Origin: Rostratula benghalensis
Taxonomy: Eukaryota; Chordata; Aves; Charadriiformes; Rostratulidae
Length of the DNA stretch: 64,000 nucleotides
Direction: 5' to 3'
Assembly (NCBI GenBank): GCA_013399305.1
Contig: VXAI01000049.1
Span: 3,241,450-3,305,449, forward strand
The notes below the pieces were generated by a model. It saw only the letters and a program-made list of their open reading frames with translations. It searched no databases and had not been told where the DNA came from. Of the stretch, positions 38,606 to 51,900 are shown piece after piece. Both the position numbers and the translations under genes were made by a program. Position 1 is the stretch's first letter. Every line of letters begins with the position of its first letter.

Positions 38606-41600
38606 AAAACAAACAATAATTGATTTAATAAGACATTGCATGGCAGGACAGACATATCTAACCTTTAATTTTTAAGTGCAATACTAATATTTAGTGCGAT
38701 ATCAGAGATCTGAAGTATTCCTCTTAGGCTAAGAAAGAGAAGTGAGATAGTAAGACACTAAATGCAATTTTAATACCTAGTGAAATCCTTTTGTAGCTTT
38801 TAAAGCTGTTTTCAATCTGCACAGAGCACTACCGAATAACCAATGAACACACGAAACACTGAAGTCTCAAAAGCTGTGTGTTTCACATAAGAGTAGCTAA
38901 AATAAAATAAAAACTCTGAAGTATGCATAAATTACTTTGCAATAAAGCATACTAGTCTGAGAGGAAGGTCCAGTATGTATGCACATATTGGTCAACAGGT
39001 CCAATATGTATTCACATTACACAAGCAGCAAAAAGATGGAAAGCTAGCAAATGCTTTCTAAGCTACCAGCAATATTTGCAATGTAGCATATAATCAAAAT
39101 TTATATAATGCCAACTGTATTTGATTTTACTCCAGAGTACACAGTAACATCCATTTAAGTAAGATTGCAGGTAAATTTTGGGGCTAAGATTTTTCACCAT
39201 GAGTTGTGCAATTCTGCCAGTTTCTCAGTCACAGTCATTTTAAATGCAATGAACAAGCTACAATTAGAGAAACCTAAAAACCAAAAAAACCCCTCCACCC
39301 AATGCTTACGCCTCCATTTATTGTCAGAGAACAAGAGCTCCATAAAGTCAAGCCAATCGTATACAAATCAGAACACAATTGAAAGAAAATAGGAAAATCT
39401 TGTATGGCACTTAAAAACATGCTTTGTCTTTTTAACAGCTAACTTTTCCATATATATAAATATATATATATGAATATAAATATATTATATAGTATATAAA
39501 TAGTGGAAAGATGAAACTCAGCTGACTGTCAATAGGTCCAATATGTACGTTCTAAGAACAAAATTGCTAACTGTTTAAAACTCTGAGTTGGAAGGCAGTA
39601 GAAAGACTCCATTCTGATGATATTCAAGCCCACACCACAGCAAGAGTATATCAGAGTAAGAAAACGTACCCTTAATGCTGTTCTAACTTAAGATAAGGAC
39701 AAAACTCCCCCAGGTTCTTAATAATACACAGACTGTTAATATTGAATGTTTTATAGTTTAGGGATTGTCTTCAGTGGAAAAGAGCTTCTGCAGAAGCAGA
39801 GTAAATTAGATAAAAGAATTCAGTTCAAAATAAGGTTACCTACAAAGCATTTGTTCTCTCGTTTAGCACCCCCTCCCATACACACTTATTTCTTAGCAGT
39901 TTGCTTTAGGCTGGAATAGGCTATGCTTGATTCATGTGCTAGAAAAAAACCCTCAAACTGGTGGCAGCTTTTGGTTACAGAGGAACAGAGCAGCTGTTTA
40001 CAGAAGGGAAAAGTGTATTTCCCTATTTTATTTTTTCATTTTGCCAATAATATAGTTGCATTTTCACCTTTGTATAGATAAATAAAAAACAACTTGCCAG
40101 TCAATGTTTTTTTTTTTTAATTTAACAAAGAAGCCTGCTGATATCCTGCCCAGCCATCTCAAACTCTCCTCTGCCATTGTACCCATGTACTTGATCCATT
40201 CAAATGTCACATTTTCATCTCAAAACAGAACACTTAATATTAGGTCAAGTCAACCAACCAACCAACCAACCAAGTGTCTGTACTTGCCTCTTCTTCCCTT
40301 TCTTTCTAAGAACAAGAAGAGTTGCTTTAGGAGATAAAAGCATATCTGAGCTTATCAAACCAACCATTTTTTCAAATTTAATAATTTATTTATTTCTCAC
40401 TATTGTGAAGGCTAAATTTCCCAAATCCAAGAATTACCAACAGCTGGAGGTTTTGCTGTGAGGACTCAGGAGTAGAGCACTTCCAGGTGTTAATAAGCAG
40501 AGGCTACAGTTGGGGATTAGAGTCTCCACAGATGTTTTAATTATAATCTCATAACACTTCCTAGAGAAAACAGCTCTTCCAGTGAGTGCCCCACTGCTCT
40601 CCTTGTAGCAGCTCTCGTTATTCACATACTCTCTCAGATTTGCTATGTGCCTCATCCCCTGCTGCTCCTGCTACATACAGCCTTTGTCTTCAGAAATTTC
40701 TACTCTCTTCCACCCAGGCCAGCTTTGCCAGAAAGACTTTGGAAACAGCTTACTTTACTGTTATTCAATGTTTCTCAGTTTGCAAACCCCTATGCATTTT
40801 CTTACAGAAAAACAGGGTCTTATCATGTGAACCAAAACCTAAGAGAAATGTGCTTTGTTTTCTTGTTCACCAGTTACAGTCTGCTTTGACTAACAGGCAA
40901 TAAAACTGCTTTCTTCTGCAGTTTCCAAACATGCGCTGAAAGCTACTGGGCTAGTTCTTAAATAATAGGAGGAAAAGACTTATTTCTGGCTTGGTCAGCA
41001 ACTTGTTGAGTTACTGTGTTAACCTTTCTCTCCTTTTGTTTCTTCCCTAAAAATGCAGAGATAGTACTGCACTCACAGCCCACACAGATATTACAAAAAT
41101 TAATTAAAGTTTTAAATGCTCTGTGGCTCTTGGATTAAAGGTGCTAATGAGCTGAGAAGTGTGATTATCATCTCAGGCCTGACCTGTTACATTCTCGCTG
41201 TGCATCCTGGCATCTGCTTCACGCCCCATTACACAAAGCTTTACCAAGGAAGCTTTCTATCTAGCTGTAGCTCCAGTAAGAGACCAGTGGCATACTTAGA
41301 GAGCATGCTGCACATCAAGTGTCTGATCTGTAACATGCATGTCTAATTTTCACAGGCCAAAGACTCCCCATGAACTATTTCATACAGCTGCTTACAGAAT
41401 GCATACAACCAGGGCAGACAGAACTGCAAGTCAACTGTGCAACAATTTTGAAAATGAGCTGTTATATGCAGAAGATATAAAAGACTCTCTGTCTTAAATC
41501 TGTGGTGTGACAGCTGTATAATCTAATTCCTCTCAATACATCAATATGAATTTACCCTTCTGAAAATCTGGATCTGTCTGGAAAAATTTCTGTAAACACA

Positions 41601-42244
41601 TCAATGAGAACAGGCTGCTACAATCTAAGGGATTACCTGTACGTGTTTGTGACATTCTTGCCACAGCCAGCTTCCAGGACACATTCTCTGGTATGCAGCC
41701 CCTTCTTTCTGCATTCAACCTCAACCCACTTACAGCCAGATTATTTTAGATGTTGACTAACATTTCAATTTATCCCAAAGCCCTAATGCTGGTCACTTAA
41801 GGGGCCTGTAATATTGAATTTCTTTAGAGCTATATCAGTCCCTTAATAATAATTCACATAATAATGTCACTAAGTAATTTAGCTTATGCTGGCCCACAAA
41901 TGGCTGTTTTCTACATTTGCTTTCCCATATCGCTCATTCCTCCTTTTTTCTAATTCTGCAAAACTATACTATTCTACAAAACTTTGCTCACAATAGGGAT
42001 AAGGGAGAAACACTCTCTATTTCCAAGTCTTATCTGACTTTTTTTGAGACTTGCAGGCATTGCAGTCATCTCATTTATTTTATATATGGTTGGACTTATC
42101 CACATAAAAACTATATGAAGCTTAAATATATGTCTATGTAAGAATTCGTTACTGCTTTTGTAATTTCAACCTGTAAAAAGGGCACCTATGAGATTTATGC
42201 TTTAAAAAGTGCTCCTATGACATTTACTTTTCTTAAACTAAAGC
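38606..42244. other. No gene recognised; microsatellites
   Basis: Contains a TA-rich tract at about 39450-39500 and a (CCAA)n repeat at 40251-40273. The 105-codon open frame at 40586-40903 is Ser/Cys/Leu-rich without a recognisable domain, and overlapping frames are similarly open, so it is not called as a gene. Confidence 0.55.
40251..40273. repeat. (CCAA)n microsatellite
   Basis: Five to six uninterrupted copies of a CAAC/CCAA tetranucleotide. Confidence 0.9.
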
Positions 42245-42546
42245 CTTCTCCAGGCTGAACAATCCCAACTCTCTCAGCCTGTCTTCATAGGAGAGGTGCT
42301 CTAGACCTCAGATCAGTTTCGTGGCCCTCTTCTGGACACCTTCCAACAGGAAGGTCCGTGTCCTTCCTGTGTTGAGGACTCCAAAGCTAGACAGTGCTCC
42401 AGGTGGGGTCTCACCAGAGTGGAGTGGAGGACAGAATCACCTCCCTTGACCTGCTGGCCACACTTCTTTTGATGTGGCCCAGGATGCAGTTGGCTTTCTG
42501 GGCTGCCAGCGCATATTGCTGACTCATGCCGAGCTTATCCATGAAC
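42245..42546 (-). mobile_element. CR1 LINE internal fragment
   Basis: The + strand carries the complement of CR1: CTTCTCCAGGCTGAACAATC, CAACTCTCTCAGCCTGTCTT, GTGGCCCTCTTCTGGAC, CAGTGCTCCAGGTGGGGTC, CTGCTGGCCACACTTCTTTT and GGCTTTCTGGGCTGCCAGCG. It covers the reverse-transcriptase C-terminus and start of the 3' UTR. The CR1 3' terminus itself is absent, so both ends are truncated. Confidence 0.93.
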
Positions 42547-45500
42547 GCTTCCACTATAATGACCACCAGTATAACCAGCACAAATTCAACTGGCTCACAA
42601 CTATGATGATTGTATCACCTTCTGTGAAGTGCTCTGAAAACTCTCTCTATGATGCTGTTTACAAATGGATCCTACGTGTGTCAGTGAGCTCCATCAGTTA
42701 TAGCCAAAAAGTAGTCCTTTAATCAGTTGGTGCTGTTCTGTACTCAGGGAGAGAAATTCATTCACACTCTATGACAGATTATCAGTAGACTTTCAAACAA
42801 AGCAAAAAGATTAATGAAAAAAAAGAAAAAAGAGTAAGTAGTTGCCAAAACTGCAGAGGAATAAGGAGATTATCTCAAGCAACCAGAAACCAGACTTCAG
42901 TATAGAGGGCAAAAAGATCCAGATTGCAGGACCAAACATTAAATTAAATAGAAGCTAGAGCTTCTCTTAATTAAATTTCATTACTCATTTAAATTGGATA
43001 TCATGTCGATCAAGTGAAGTAGATTTACATAAAAACACTGATGATCTTCCAGTCTTCATATACTAAATAACCTACTACCCAGAGCACAGCCATACACTCC
43101 CATTACAAAGCTAAACAGTGACTTCCATGTACAACAAGAACTTCCACACTTACAATTTCATAAATGCCCCCTAAACACTGTCAATGTATTTATCACAGCC
43201 AATACACCATTCTTTGAGTTGATCAATGCCACCTATTCTAACCAAAAATCAGGATTTACTTGAACAGGGGCTGTTTATTGTGACATTCAGAAGATATAGT
43301 TGGTGGGTTGTTTTGTTTTGTGTTGCTTTGGGGTTTGGGTTTTTTGTTTGTTTGTTTTAACATAACACACAAAAACCTTCTCCCTAAGTATTCTTCCATG
43401 CAAAGCCTGCATGTCCCACAGGCACAGTCAGCGTTAGCATTTCATTAGATGGACAACATTGAGCTTATTTAAAAATAGGCAAACAGTGTCACAGCTCATT
43501 TGCTTTGATGCAATTGTGAGAAGGCAGTTAGAGCCTGCCTGCTCAACCACAGGGGATATTCGGTATAAAAAGACACAGCAGGAACAATGGGGGTTTTATG
43601 TAACAAAGCACAGTTTGGCAGGAGGGGGCTTTCATGCTGTAGACAAATGGCAACCCTGCTTCTTGCATTGGAACCTTCACTGAAACTCAGGAGGCGATGT
43701 GGCACTTAGTCCACTTTAGAGTTTTCATGAAGTCAGTACCCCAAGATATACTTGGTTTTGACTGGCAGAAACATCCTGCATGAGGCAGTACTAACCCCAG
43801 TAGTGCCAAGAATTACCTTGAGTTACTTCAAGTGCCTCAACAAATCCATTGGGAAGCAATATCTACAGCCGCATGAAACAGTAGCTGAGTAACATGGTAA
43901 ACATTTAAATCTGAAACACCGGTGTTTTGAGTCAAATCTATAATAGCACGTGTACTGTTTTTCTACCTGTGTTTCACACCATTCTTCCTTACTGACACTA
44001 TAATGCTGTGTTGCACAGAATTGACACCATCATGTAACAGAACCATGTATTTGAAGGCTTGCTGCACTCTGAAGGTATCACATATACAAGAACAAAAGAC
44101 ACTGAAGTGGCAACCCCAAATACATGTTTCAACAAAGCAGGTTTGATTAAAAACTTTGCTTCACCAAGACCACAGCAGGTTCCCTTGAAGTAAGTCAACT
44201 CCTGTTAACTTTTAATATAACCGTGACAGACTTCTGACAGAGCTCCACTAACTTTGTCCAGGAATTAAGAGTATTTGTAAAGATATGTGATCCATCTTCT
44301 GTGAGAAGGCCTGCTCCCAGACACAGAGCCTCTAAAAACTGGTACAATCAATTAGACAAGTGTGCCCAAAATAACATGACTAATTATACCCTATTGACAT
44401 TCTCTTAATGAGGGTAGGATATCACATTTACCAACCCCCTCCAAGATCACTGAAGCTGCTGAGCTAGAAATAATAACATTTATAATAATGTAATAAATGA
44501 AACAGTATGCTTCTCAGGTTTTCAAGTCTGAACCTTCTGAACCATGAGCAGAATCACTGTCTAAAACATCACAGGAAGTACAGTGCAATATATAGAATTC
44601 TTTGGTTAGCTTACTGGTAACCAAGATATAAGTTCCCTTATTTAAGATCATATCCAATTACATTTGTGGTTTTTCCTCAATATTAGACGCTCTGCGTATC
44701 ACATAATTATGAACTCTGGTCTACAATTTCTGGTGTTTTAGAAACACCAACAAACATTTTGTTACATAGAAACACACTAACCATTCTGTAAGGGGGAAGA
44801 AAAAAAAAAAAAAAGAAAAAGAAAAAAAAAAAAGAGTACTTCACTTTTTTTCTGCATCAGTTATGTGAATGGTTGGGGGGGTGGGGTGTTTATGCTTCAT
44901 GTTCATTGGGACAGTCACATTCCTAAATGTGAATATGAAATATACACACACACACATAATGTAAGATATATTTTCAGAGAAGCCAGTAACATCTGTTTTC
45001 ACTCAACCATTTCTGCATTTAAGACACTTTTATCAATAATATGTTGATGTAAGTCTCATGCAATGATTAAATTCACAACTGGATTCAAGCTTTTGAATTC
45101 ATGCCAAGCTTTTAATAAAGCTTGACTTGGTAGCAGAAACTGAAAATTACTTCCTATGCTATAGGAGAGATGGCATCCAAACAACATCTATTGAAATGCT
45201 CAGTAAAATTAGAAACTTGACTTGAAACAGCAAATAGCAAGAAATCAAAATCCTTAAGGTTCTCTTATGTAGACCAGGACTATCTGTAAACTCATTGCAA
45301 CTACTTGTGATCTGCACTGATGCTCCAAAGGCAAACATTCAAAGCCTTTGAGGTCTGTTTCCCTCATTCTATTAATAAAAATGCAGAAAACCCTACAAAA
45401 CCGGATTGCACATATCTAGTAAGAATAAGGAATGTTGCAATTGCTGCTTTTCTGGTTCAGAGTTGTTCCCTGTGAAGGCTGAGAGCTGAGGGAGTTCCTA

Positions 45501-46214
45501 CTCCCACAGAAAGCTACCAAGTTTAGGCCTTCCAAAAGGAAAAGAAAAATGCCAAGGAGAAAGTTATACTACTCTATAAGTTCACAGAATTCATAGGAAC
45601 TCTGTATGCTGACAGCTAATGCCAAAGTTGTCAGAACAGTTACATCATTAACATCTAAGTCTTTTCTTATGAAAGCTGTTGTAAAACCTCTTCAGATCAG
45701 ATAACCAGTAGTAACACCAAATGCAAAACTAGCTTTACAGAGGGCTTTCTTCTAGATTTCATCTGGTACAGCTGCTGTAATAACCTGTGCACTATTAGAA
45801 ATAGTTCTTGATAAGGGGGTGTGATTAAAGGATTATCAACAGCTATGACTTAACCAGCCATTTTAATTTTTTTCTGTCTTAGCCGGTGAACTAGGCACTC
45901 TTAAATCAATGGCACAAGGAATTAACACACAGCAGTGCTCAGTAATTCAAAGATGACACTGGCTGTCCTTCCAATATACCACATATTCTTTTAACCACCT
46001 TTAGTGTGTAGTGTGAGGGACAGCATTTGATCAAAGCATTTCTCTTAAACAATTAGGATATTCTCACTATCAACTCTGTGGTTGAAACAGGGTGTGGTTT
46101 GGGAGCAGTGCAAAACAAAACCAATCCACACGTCTTCAGTGTGCAGAAGATGAAAGCACTGTCAGCGCATCCATATTTACCTTCCTACATTAAAAACATT
46201 CAGGTTTATTCAGT
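42547..46214. other. No gene recognised; purine-rich tract
   Basis: Contains a T/G-rich tract at about 43309-43359 and a polypurine A/G tract at 44798-44835, followed by a G-rich run near 44874-44888. No exon-like homology was seen. Confidence 0.55.
44798..44835. repeat. Polypurine A/G tract
   Basis: Long A runs separated by single G, purine only. Confidence 0.9.
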
Positions 46215-46703
46215 GTTGGAATTGGGGTCTGGGAGTGCTCATGGATGAGAAGCTCAACATAACCTGGCAATGTGTGCTTGCAGCCCAGAAAACCAATATC
46301 CTGGGCTGCATCAAAAGAAGTGTGGCCAACAGGTTGAGGGAGGTGATTCTGCCCGTCTACTTTGCTCTCCTGAGACCCTACCTGGAGCACTGTGTCCAGC
46401 TCTGAGGCCCTCAACATAAAGACCTGTTGGAGCAAGTCCAGAGGAGGGCCATGAAGATGATTGGAAGGCTGAAGCACAATTCCTACAAAGACAGGCTGAG
46501 AGAGTTGGGTTTTTTTCAGCCTGGAGAAGGGCCCAGGAGACCTTATATCAGCTTTCCAGTATCTTCAGGGGACCTATGAGAAAGCTGGAGAGGGAGTTTT
46601 TACAAGGGCATGGAGAGATAGGATGAGGGGTAATGGCTTCGAACTGAAAGAAGGTAGATTTAGATTAGGTCCCTTTCAACTCTAACCACCCTGTGATTCT
46701 ATA
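46215..46703 (+). mobile_element. CR1 LINE 3' end with internal deletion
   Basis: The copy runs from GAGAAGCTCAACATAACCTG through CAGCCCAGAAAACCAATATC, GGAGCACTGTGTCCAGCTCT and GGCTGAGAGAGTTGGG to the terminal CTGTGATTCTATAA. At about 46667-46670 the sequence jumps from the AGATTTAGATTAGGT block directly to CCCTTTCAACTCTAACC, leaving out roughly 200 bp of the usual 3' UTR. AGGT occurs on both sides of the junction in the consensus, so a microhomology-mediated deletion is likely. Confidence 0.95.
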
Positions 46704-48734
46704 ATTTGCAGCAGAAACTTCCTTGTTCTCTATATTTTTAGAAACACTCATCAGGAATTCTGGCAGCAAAAAGTAAAGAAAAAAGGAAATTTAGGCAAAC
46801 TAATCAGAAGAACCACTGTATGTGGTACAGACCGTCATCCTCTTCCAACTAAAGAGATCAATGGGCAAGTGGCTACGGCAGCATGACAGGACAGAAGAAA
46901 GTAGGGGGAAGTATCCTGAAGACAGTTAGAGACTCCCCAGGGAACATGAAGATGCATATTCAGGAACACAGAATGCATAAATATATATTCACACTGCATT
47001 ACCTCAGTGCTGTACTAAAAACGGCAACACTGCAACAGCTTAATAAATATTTCCTTTCCTCAGCAGCTTTTCAGATTATTACTTAAGAAAAAAAAAATTT
47101 AAAAAAATCACCCTTTCAATACAATGAACTTTAGTATTTCATCGAGTTTTCCCACAAAACAGTAATAAACGATTCAACATTTATGCAGCTGACAAGATGA
47201 ATGTAAAACTTAAACTGAGCATTTAATTAAAAAAAACACAATGTATTTTTTCTCTGCTCCAATATGCATATACATAACAGAATTTCCTCCATTTCCTAAT
47301 ATGATTTGAAATGTACTGCAGATTCACTTTGAAATATTTATCTTTTGTCCTTTAATGCCTTTTGCACTGTGTCATGGTGCAGAAATATTACATAGTAAGG
47401 TATAATATTAAACTCCTTTGCGTAACCGGCTTTCAACCTCATGAAATATTTTCCGCACTGCCTCAGGCATTTCTTTTTCAAATTGATCAATGTATAGGTC
47501 AGTTCCTTGGTCTTGCAATGAGCATAAAGTGTTTGTTCAGAGGGGAAAAATATGAAGTACTACAACAGCTCAGTAAACAGATATAAAAATACAGCTTCGG
47601 GTAAGATTTTAGGCAGCAACACCAATAATAATCCTCTAAAAGGAAGCAAAACAAGGTTTAAAAATACTGTGAATATAGATTTTGGAACAAAGAAACACAC
47701 GAACAAACAAAGAATGAAACCTTGTGAAATGCAGAAAGGTAGGAAACCCCTGAGGTCACGCATTATAACACAGCCATGGGAAGTGTCTATATCGTAGGAG
47801 GAAATAAGAGTGAACAGCAGTGCCAGCTCTGAATCTGTAATGCATTTAGCCACCACGGGACTGCAGGCATATGAAGGTATTTTTAATCAATAGCTTGGAG
47901 ATCTTAGAAATAGCTATCCGACAGCAAGTGAAAGGTTAACATTAACAGGGCTTTCAAAATTATTGGAAGGCACGTTACTCAGTCAAGATTCTGAAATTCA
48001 TACTTTCTGAAACATGGCTTCTCTTTACTCCCCCAAAGCCCCAAGACTTTTTCCCTTCTTCCAATAACATATGGATGAAATCTCGATAGCTCATACATTG
48101 CATTGGGCAATTTTCTATTGATTGGAATTCCAAAGTGTATGCATTTATATTCCACTTTTTACACACATATGGCAGGAACCTGTTATATCCCTAGCTAGTT
48201 TCTGGGTTCTGGAATTCAAAATATCTTTAGGTTTTATTCTGAAAGTCAGCAAATGTGGTAGTGTGTCTTAAAGCATAGTATAATACTAAAACTATCAAGA
48301 CCACAGTCTTCATAATTCTCTTAACAGAAGATTGCTGGTGGATTATCTCTCAGCTCTGTCTTATAAAGTGAAGAAAGCAGAGTACTTTATTAAATCCACA
48401 GTTATGGATTCATTCTCTTCTCTTGCTCTTTCAGCTTGTTTTATACCTAACCTGCACTTAGACATCCCTGTATGCATAAAGATTTATAAATCCCAGAAAT
48501 CTGAGACAGCACAAGATCTTCCTTTGCATAAACAAACTAAAAACCCCACACCCAAAAGATTCTCCAAAATACAGATCGATAAACCAAAATTTTGAGGCAA
48601 TACATGCTTTATTGATATAATAATTTCCTTATTGGTAGAGAGAAGTTACAAAATAAAATACCATTACCTCAGGAGAGAGGGAAAAAAATAATCCAGCATC
48701 TTCCCGTAGACACTTCAGATCTGTACCATTTGGT
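46704..48734. other. No gene recognised
   Basis: Short open frames on both strands (for example 98 codons at 47560-47856 on the minus strand) lack recognisable motifs. No repeat family was identified. Confidence 0.5.
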
Positions 48735-48960
48735 CTCAGAATCCTTCTAGTCAGAAGGAACCTTAGAGTAGGGCATCTAAGTCCAATATCCCCCTTGAAA
48801 CAGTATAAGCATTGAATTCTGACAAGGTTGCTTAAGTCTGTGTGTAGCTGGGTCAAAAAAATTCCCAAAACAGTGATACCACACCCTCTCTGGACAATGT
48901 GTTCCCACCTGCCTCAACCTCCAACCCTTCCAATATCCACAGTTTGGCAAATCTAACAGA
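48735..48960 (-). mobile_element. Old degenerate CR1-like fragment
   Basis: The + strand AGAAGGAACCTTAGAG, the ATCTAAGTCCAATATCCCCC block and CCTCTCTGGACAATGTGTTC resemble the complement of the CR1 3' UTR (ggaccttagagg, catctagtccaa..ccccc, cctctctgggcaacctgttc), in that order. Divergence is high and the boundaries are soft. Short open frames here in both orientations have no further support. Confidence 0.65.
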
Positions 48961-51900
48961 GAACAGACTTGCAATGACATTTCCCAGTTCTCTCGGCACA
49001 CTCAGACACATCCCATTTGGTTCTACAGACACATACAGGTCAAGATTTCTCAAGAAATCCCTGTTGAGTTCCTCAAATATACCTTTTCATTTAGCCAGAA
49101 GAAGTAGTGCTGAGTGATACAGTGACCCTGTAAAGCAAAGAATCTGAATAAAAACCTCATCTACTCTCAGTGAAATGTAAAAATTCTATTGGGCAGAGGG
49201 ATACAACATTATAACCTCTTTGTTGCTAATGTTAAAGGAAACAAGACAGTATTCTATCAACAAGTCAAAACAAAGGCGATAAGCTATTTCAGCAAGGCAG
49301 AAATGTATGTTGTAGCTGTAATTTCAGATTAAATACAGTAAGCATTTGTTAAAAATGTTTTACAAAGCGGTGATTTTTATGACCACGTTTGTTCTTAATA
49401 AATCCTGTTACTTGGAAAATCACCTATTATAACTGTAGCTGAAACAACAGTACAGAAGGGATAGCTCTAAAGATTGTTCTAAGTTCAGTTTAAAATAAAA
49501 TGTGAAATAGCAGAGAACAGATACTGAGAAGCACTGATGATGATGATCCATGTAATAAGCTATGGTAAGAGCATGTCAACTACTTAATTGCAGTCACGTA
49601 CAACTACCAAATGACAATCAAGTGACTTCAGTGCCACTCTTCAAATGTTATCAGTTTAATAAAGCTGGATTTATTCTCATCACCCCAAGAACATTTAAAA
49701 CATCCCATATATTCCGACATTCCTTTTTTGTATTTTGTCTACCTCAAGGTCAAAGCCAGTATCCATATCCACTTACTTGGATACATTCATTTCAGAGCCA
49801 AACTGGGCTTGAAAACTTAGGGATCTCACTTTTACCAAAACAAAGACCGGATTAAACAGAGAAAGTTCAGGTTTTATGTCTCTGACTTCAGTATTACAAA
49901 ATTCTCTTATCTATGTAAAAATAAACAAAAACCCAAAAACCAAAACAAACCACCACCAACAAAGAAATAGAAATTCTGTAAGTGACCTTATTATTCTTTG
50001 TCTTATCTCCTCACAGGCTGTCTTGCTATTCTAACCTCTCTAAAACACAGCAAGTTATGACGAAATGAAAGCTTTCACACAAGCCATGCTAAAGGTCTGG
50101 CTGACATCAGATTCCAGTATGATGGAGTACAGAAAATTTCACCAGAACGCATCATAGCTTAGGCTGAATCACCTGACTTTTCCTATATAAGAGCACCCAG
50201 AAAAGAAACTTGTGTAAATGGTATAAGCAGTAGGGGATGCAATGTATAGGCCTACATTTTAATGACAAGGTATCCCTCATCCACTTCTAGAAAAAGGTTT
50301 CAGCTCATGAAGAAACCAAGACAGAGGTTATTGATCTTAGATTACAGACTAATGTGGCTTGATGTGTCAAATCTTTAATGCATGCAGTTTTACTAGCTAT
50401 AAAGTATACCAGTATTCTTATGTAGTTCTGACAGTAGGCAAGTAGGCTCTCCGTGTGGCATTCATGGACTATTTTGTTTCTTGATTTACAAATCATTAAA
50501 AATGTTATCTATTTCAGGACATAAAATTGCATCCACGCATCCACCTGTTGGCTCTACAAAATCACTTTTCTAAAGGTAGTGCAAAGCAAATGTAAAACAG
50601 CGAGAGCTCCTGATTGAGTCCCTACAGCAGCCAACACTTTGTATAAGCTGCAATAGAAAAATTAAGTCATCCAGAACCACAACTTGTTATTTGTCTTACA
50701 GCTCTAACTTAAAATAGTGCCTCTAAATTACAGCTGACACACAAGCAAAAGACTTGGAGGTTTAAGCAAACAAACCATCACACAAAAGAAACAAAACCCC
50801 AAACCCTGAACGCTGGAAGCAATGGTATCAACAGTATTATCAAGGACTGATAGACTAAAGGTAAGTGGTAAGTCTACTGGCAAGACCAAAGAGAACCATT
50901 AAAATCTTAGCAAACAAGATACCCCAGTGAGGTAATACGTAGAAAATACTGTTTTATAGTGAATATTTTTGCTTATATTTGACTTGTTTTCTTAATTGCT
51001 TCCTTCAATAAGACAAAAAAAATCAAAAGAAAAAAAATTAAAATCCCATACAGGCCAAATTCTGGATTATATTTTTCATCTTGTAACTGCATCTAAGAGC
51101 TGTAGTTGACACGAGAACCACAGTATCAAATGCTGTAAAAGCACAAAGTAAGAAGTAGCCCCTTTATGAATTTGCTTAGTAGTCCAAATGGAGAAAAAAA
51201 AAAAAAAAAAAAAAAAAGACAGAAGAAAAAAAACCCCAAAAAACATAAGCTAGCAAGGTCTCCCATTATCATGTTAGTGCTACAATTTACTATTCACTTA
51301 GTATGCTGATGCCTTTAATTTTTTCAATGGAGCTTTGATGATAGGACAGTGAAACGGAAAGAAAACAGAAGATATTCATTTGAAGGAAAGGCAAACAAAG
51401 AAGCACAAAAAAGCTTGACCATGAATCAAGAATTAAAGCAGCCACTTCATTATGATTTTCCCAGTTTTACCCTTTCAAAGTATTCTAAAATGACTGCCCA
51501 GCTTGCAGCAGTTCCACAGGTAAGACTCAGTCTGAAGACTCTGACCACAATATTAAGTTTGCAGACACAAACAGGGCCAAGTTGCAAAGTCAGTGAGGCA
51601 CTCCAGTAGCCAACCAGGGAGGGCTGTGAAAACAATAGCTGCCACCTATTTGGCTCTGAAACACATTCTCATTTGGTACCCAAACCCAACATTTAAGGCA
51701 ATTAACTTTTTATTTCTTTTCAGGACTATTTACCTCTTCTTAAGTCATCATGATAGCATCCTCAGGAGGCTTTCAGTGGGAAAGGCCAAGCAATTACACC
51801 TGAAAAGGAAGGGATCTTGCTGTACTACAGCAAGAGAGAATGAGACGCAAACAAAACAGTACTCAAGTGCTGAAGCTAAAGCAAATGAATTCCTGCTTTT

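Noticed and set aside
40586..40903. 105-codon open frame
   Set aside because: Several overlapping frames are equally open and no domain or homologue is recognised.
46190..46477. 95-codon minus-strand open frame
   Set aside because: It is antisense to the CR1 copy at this position.
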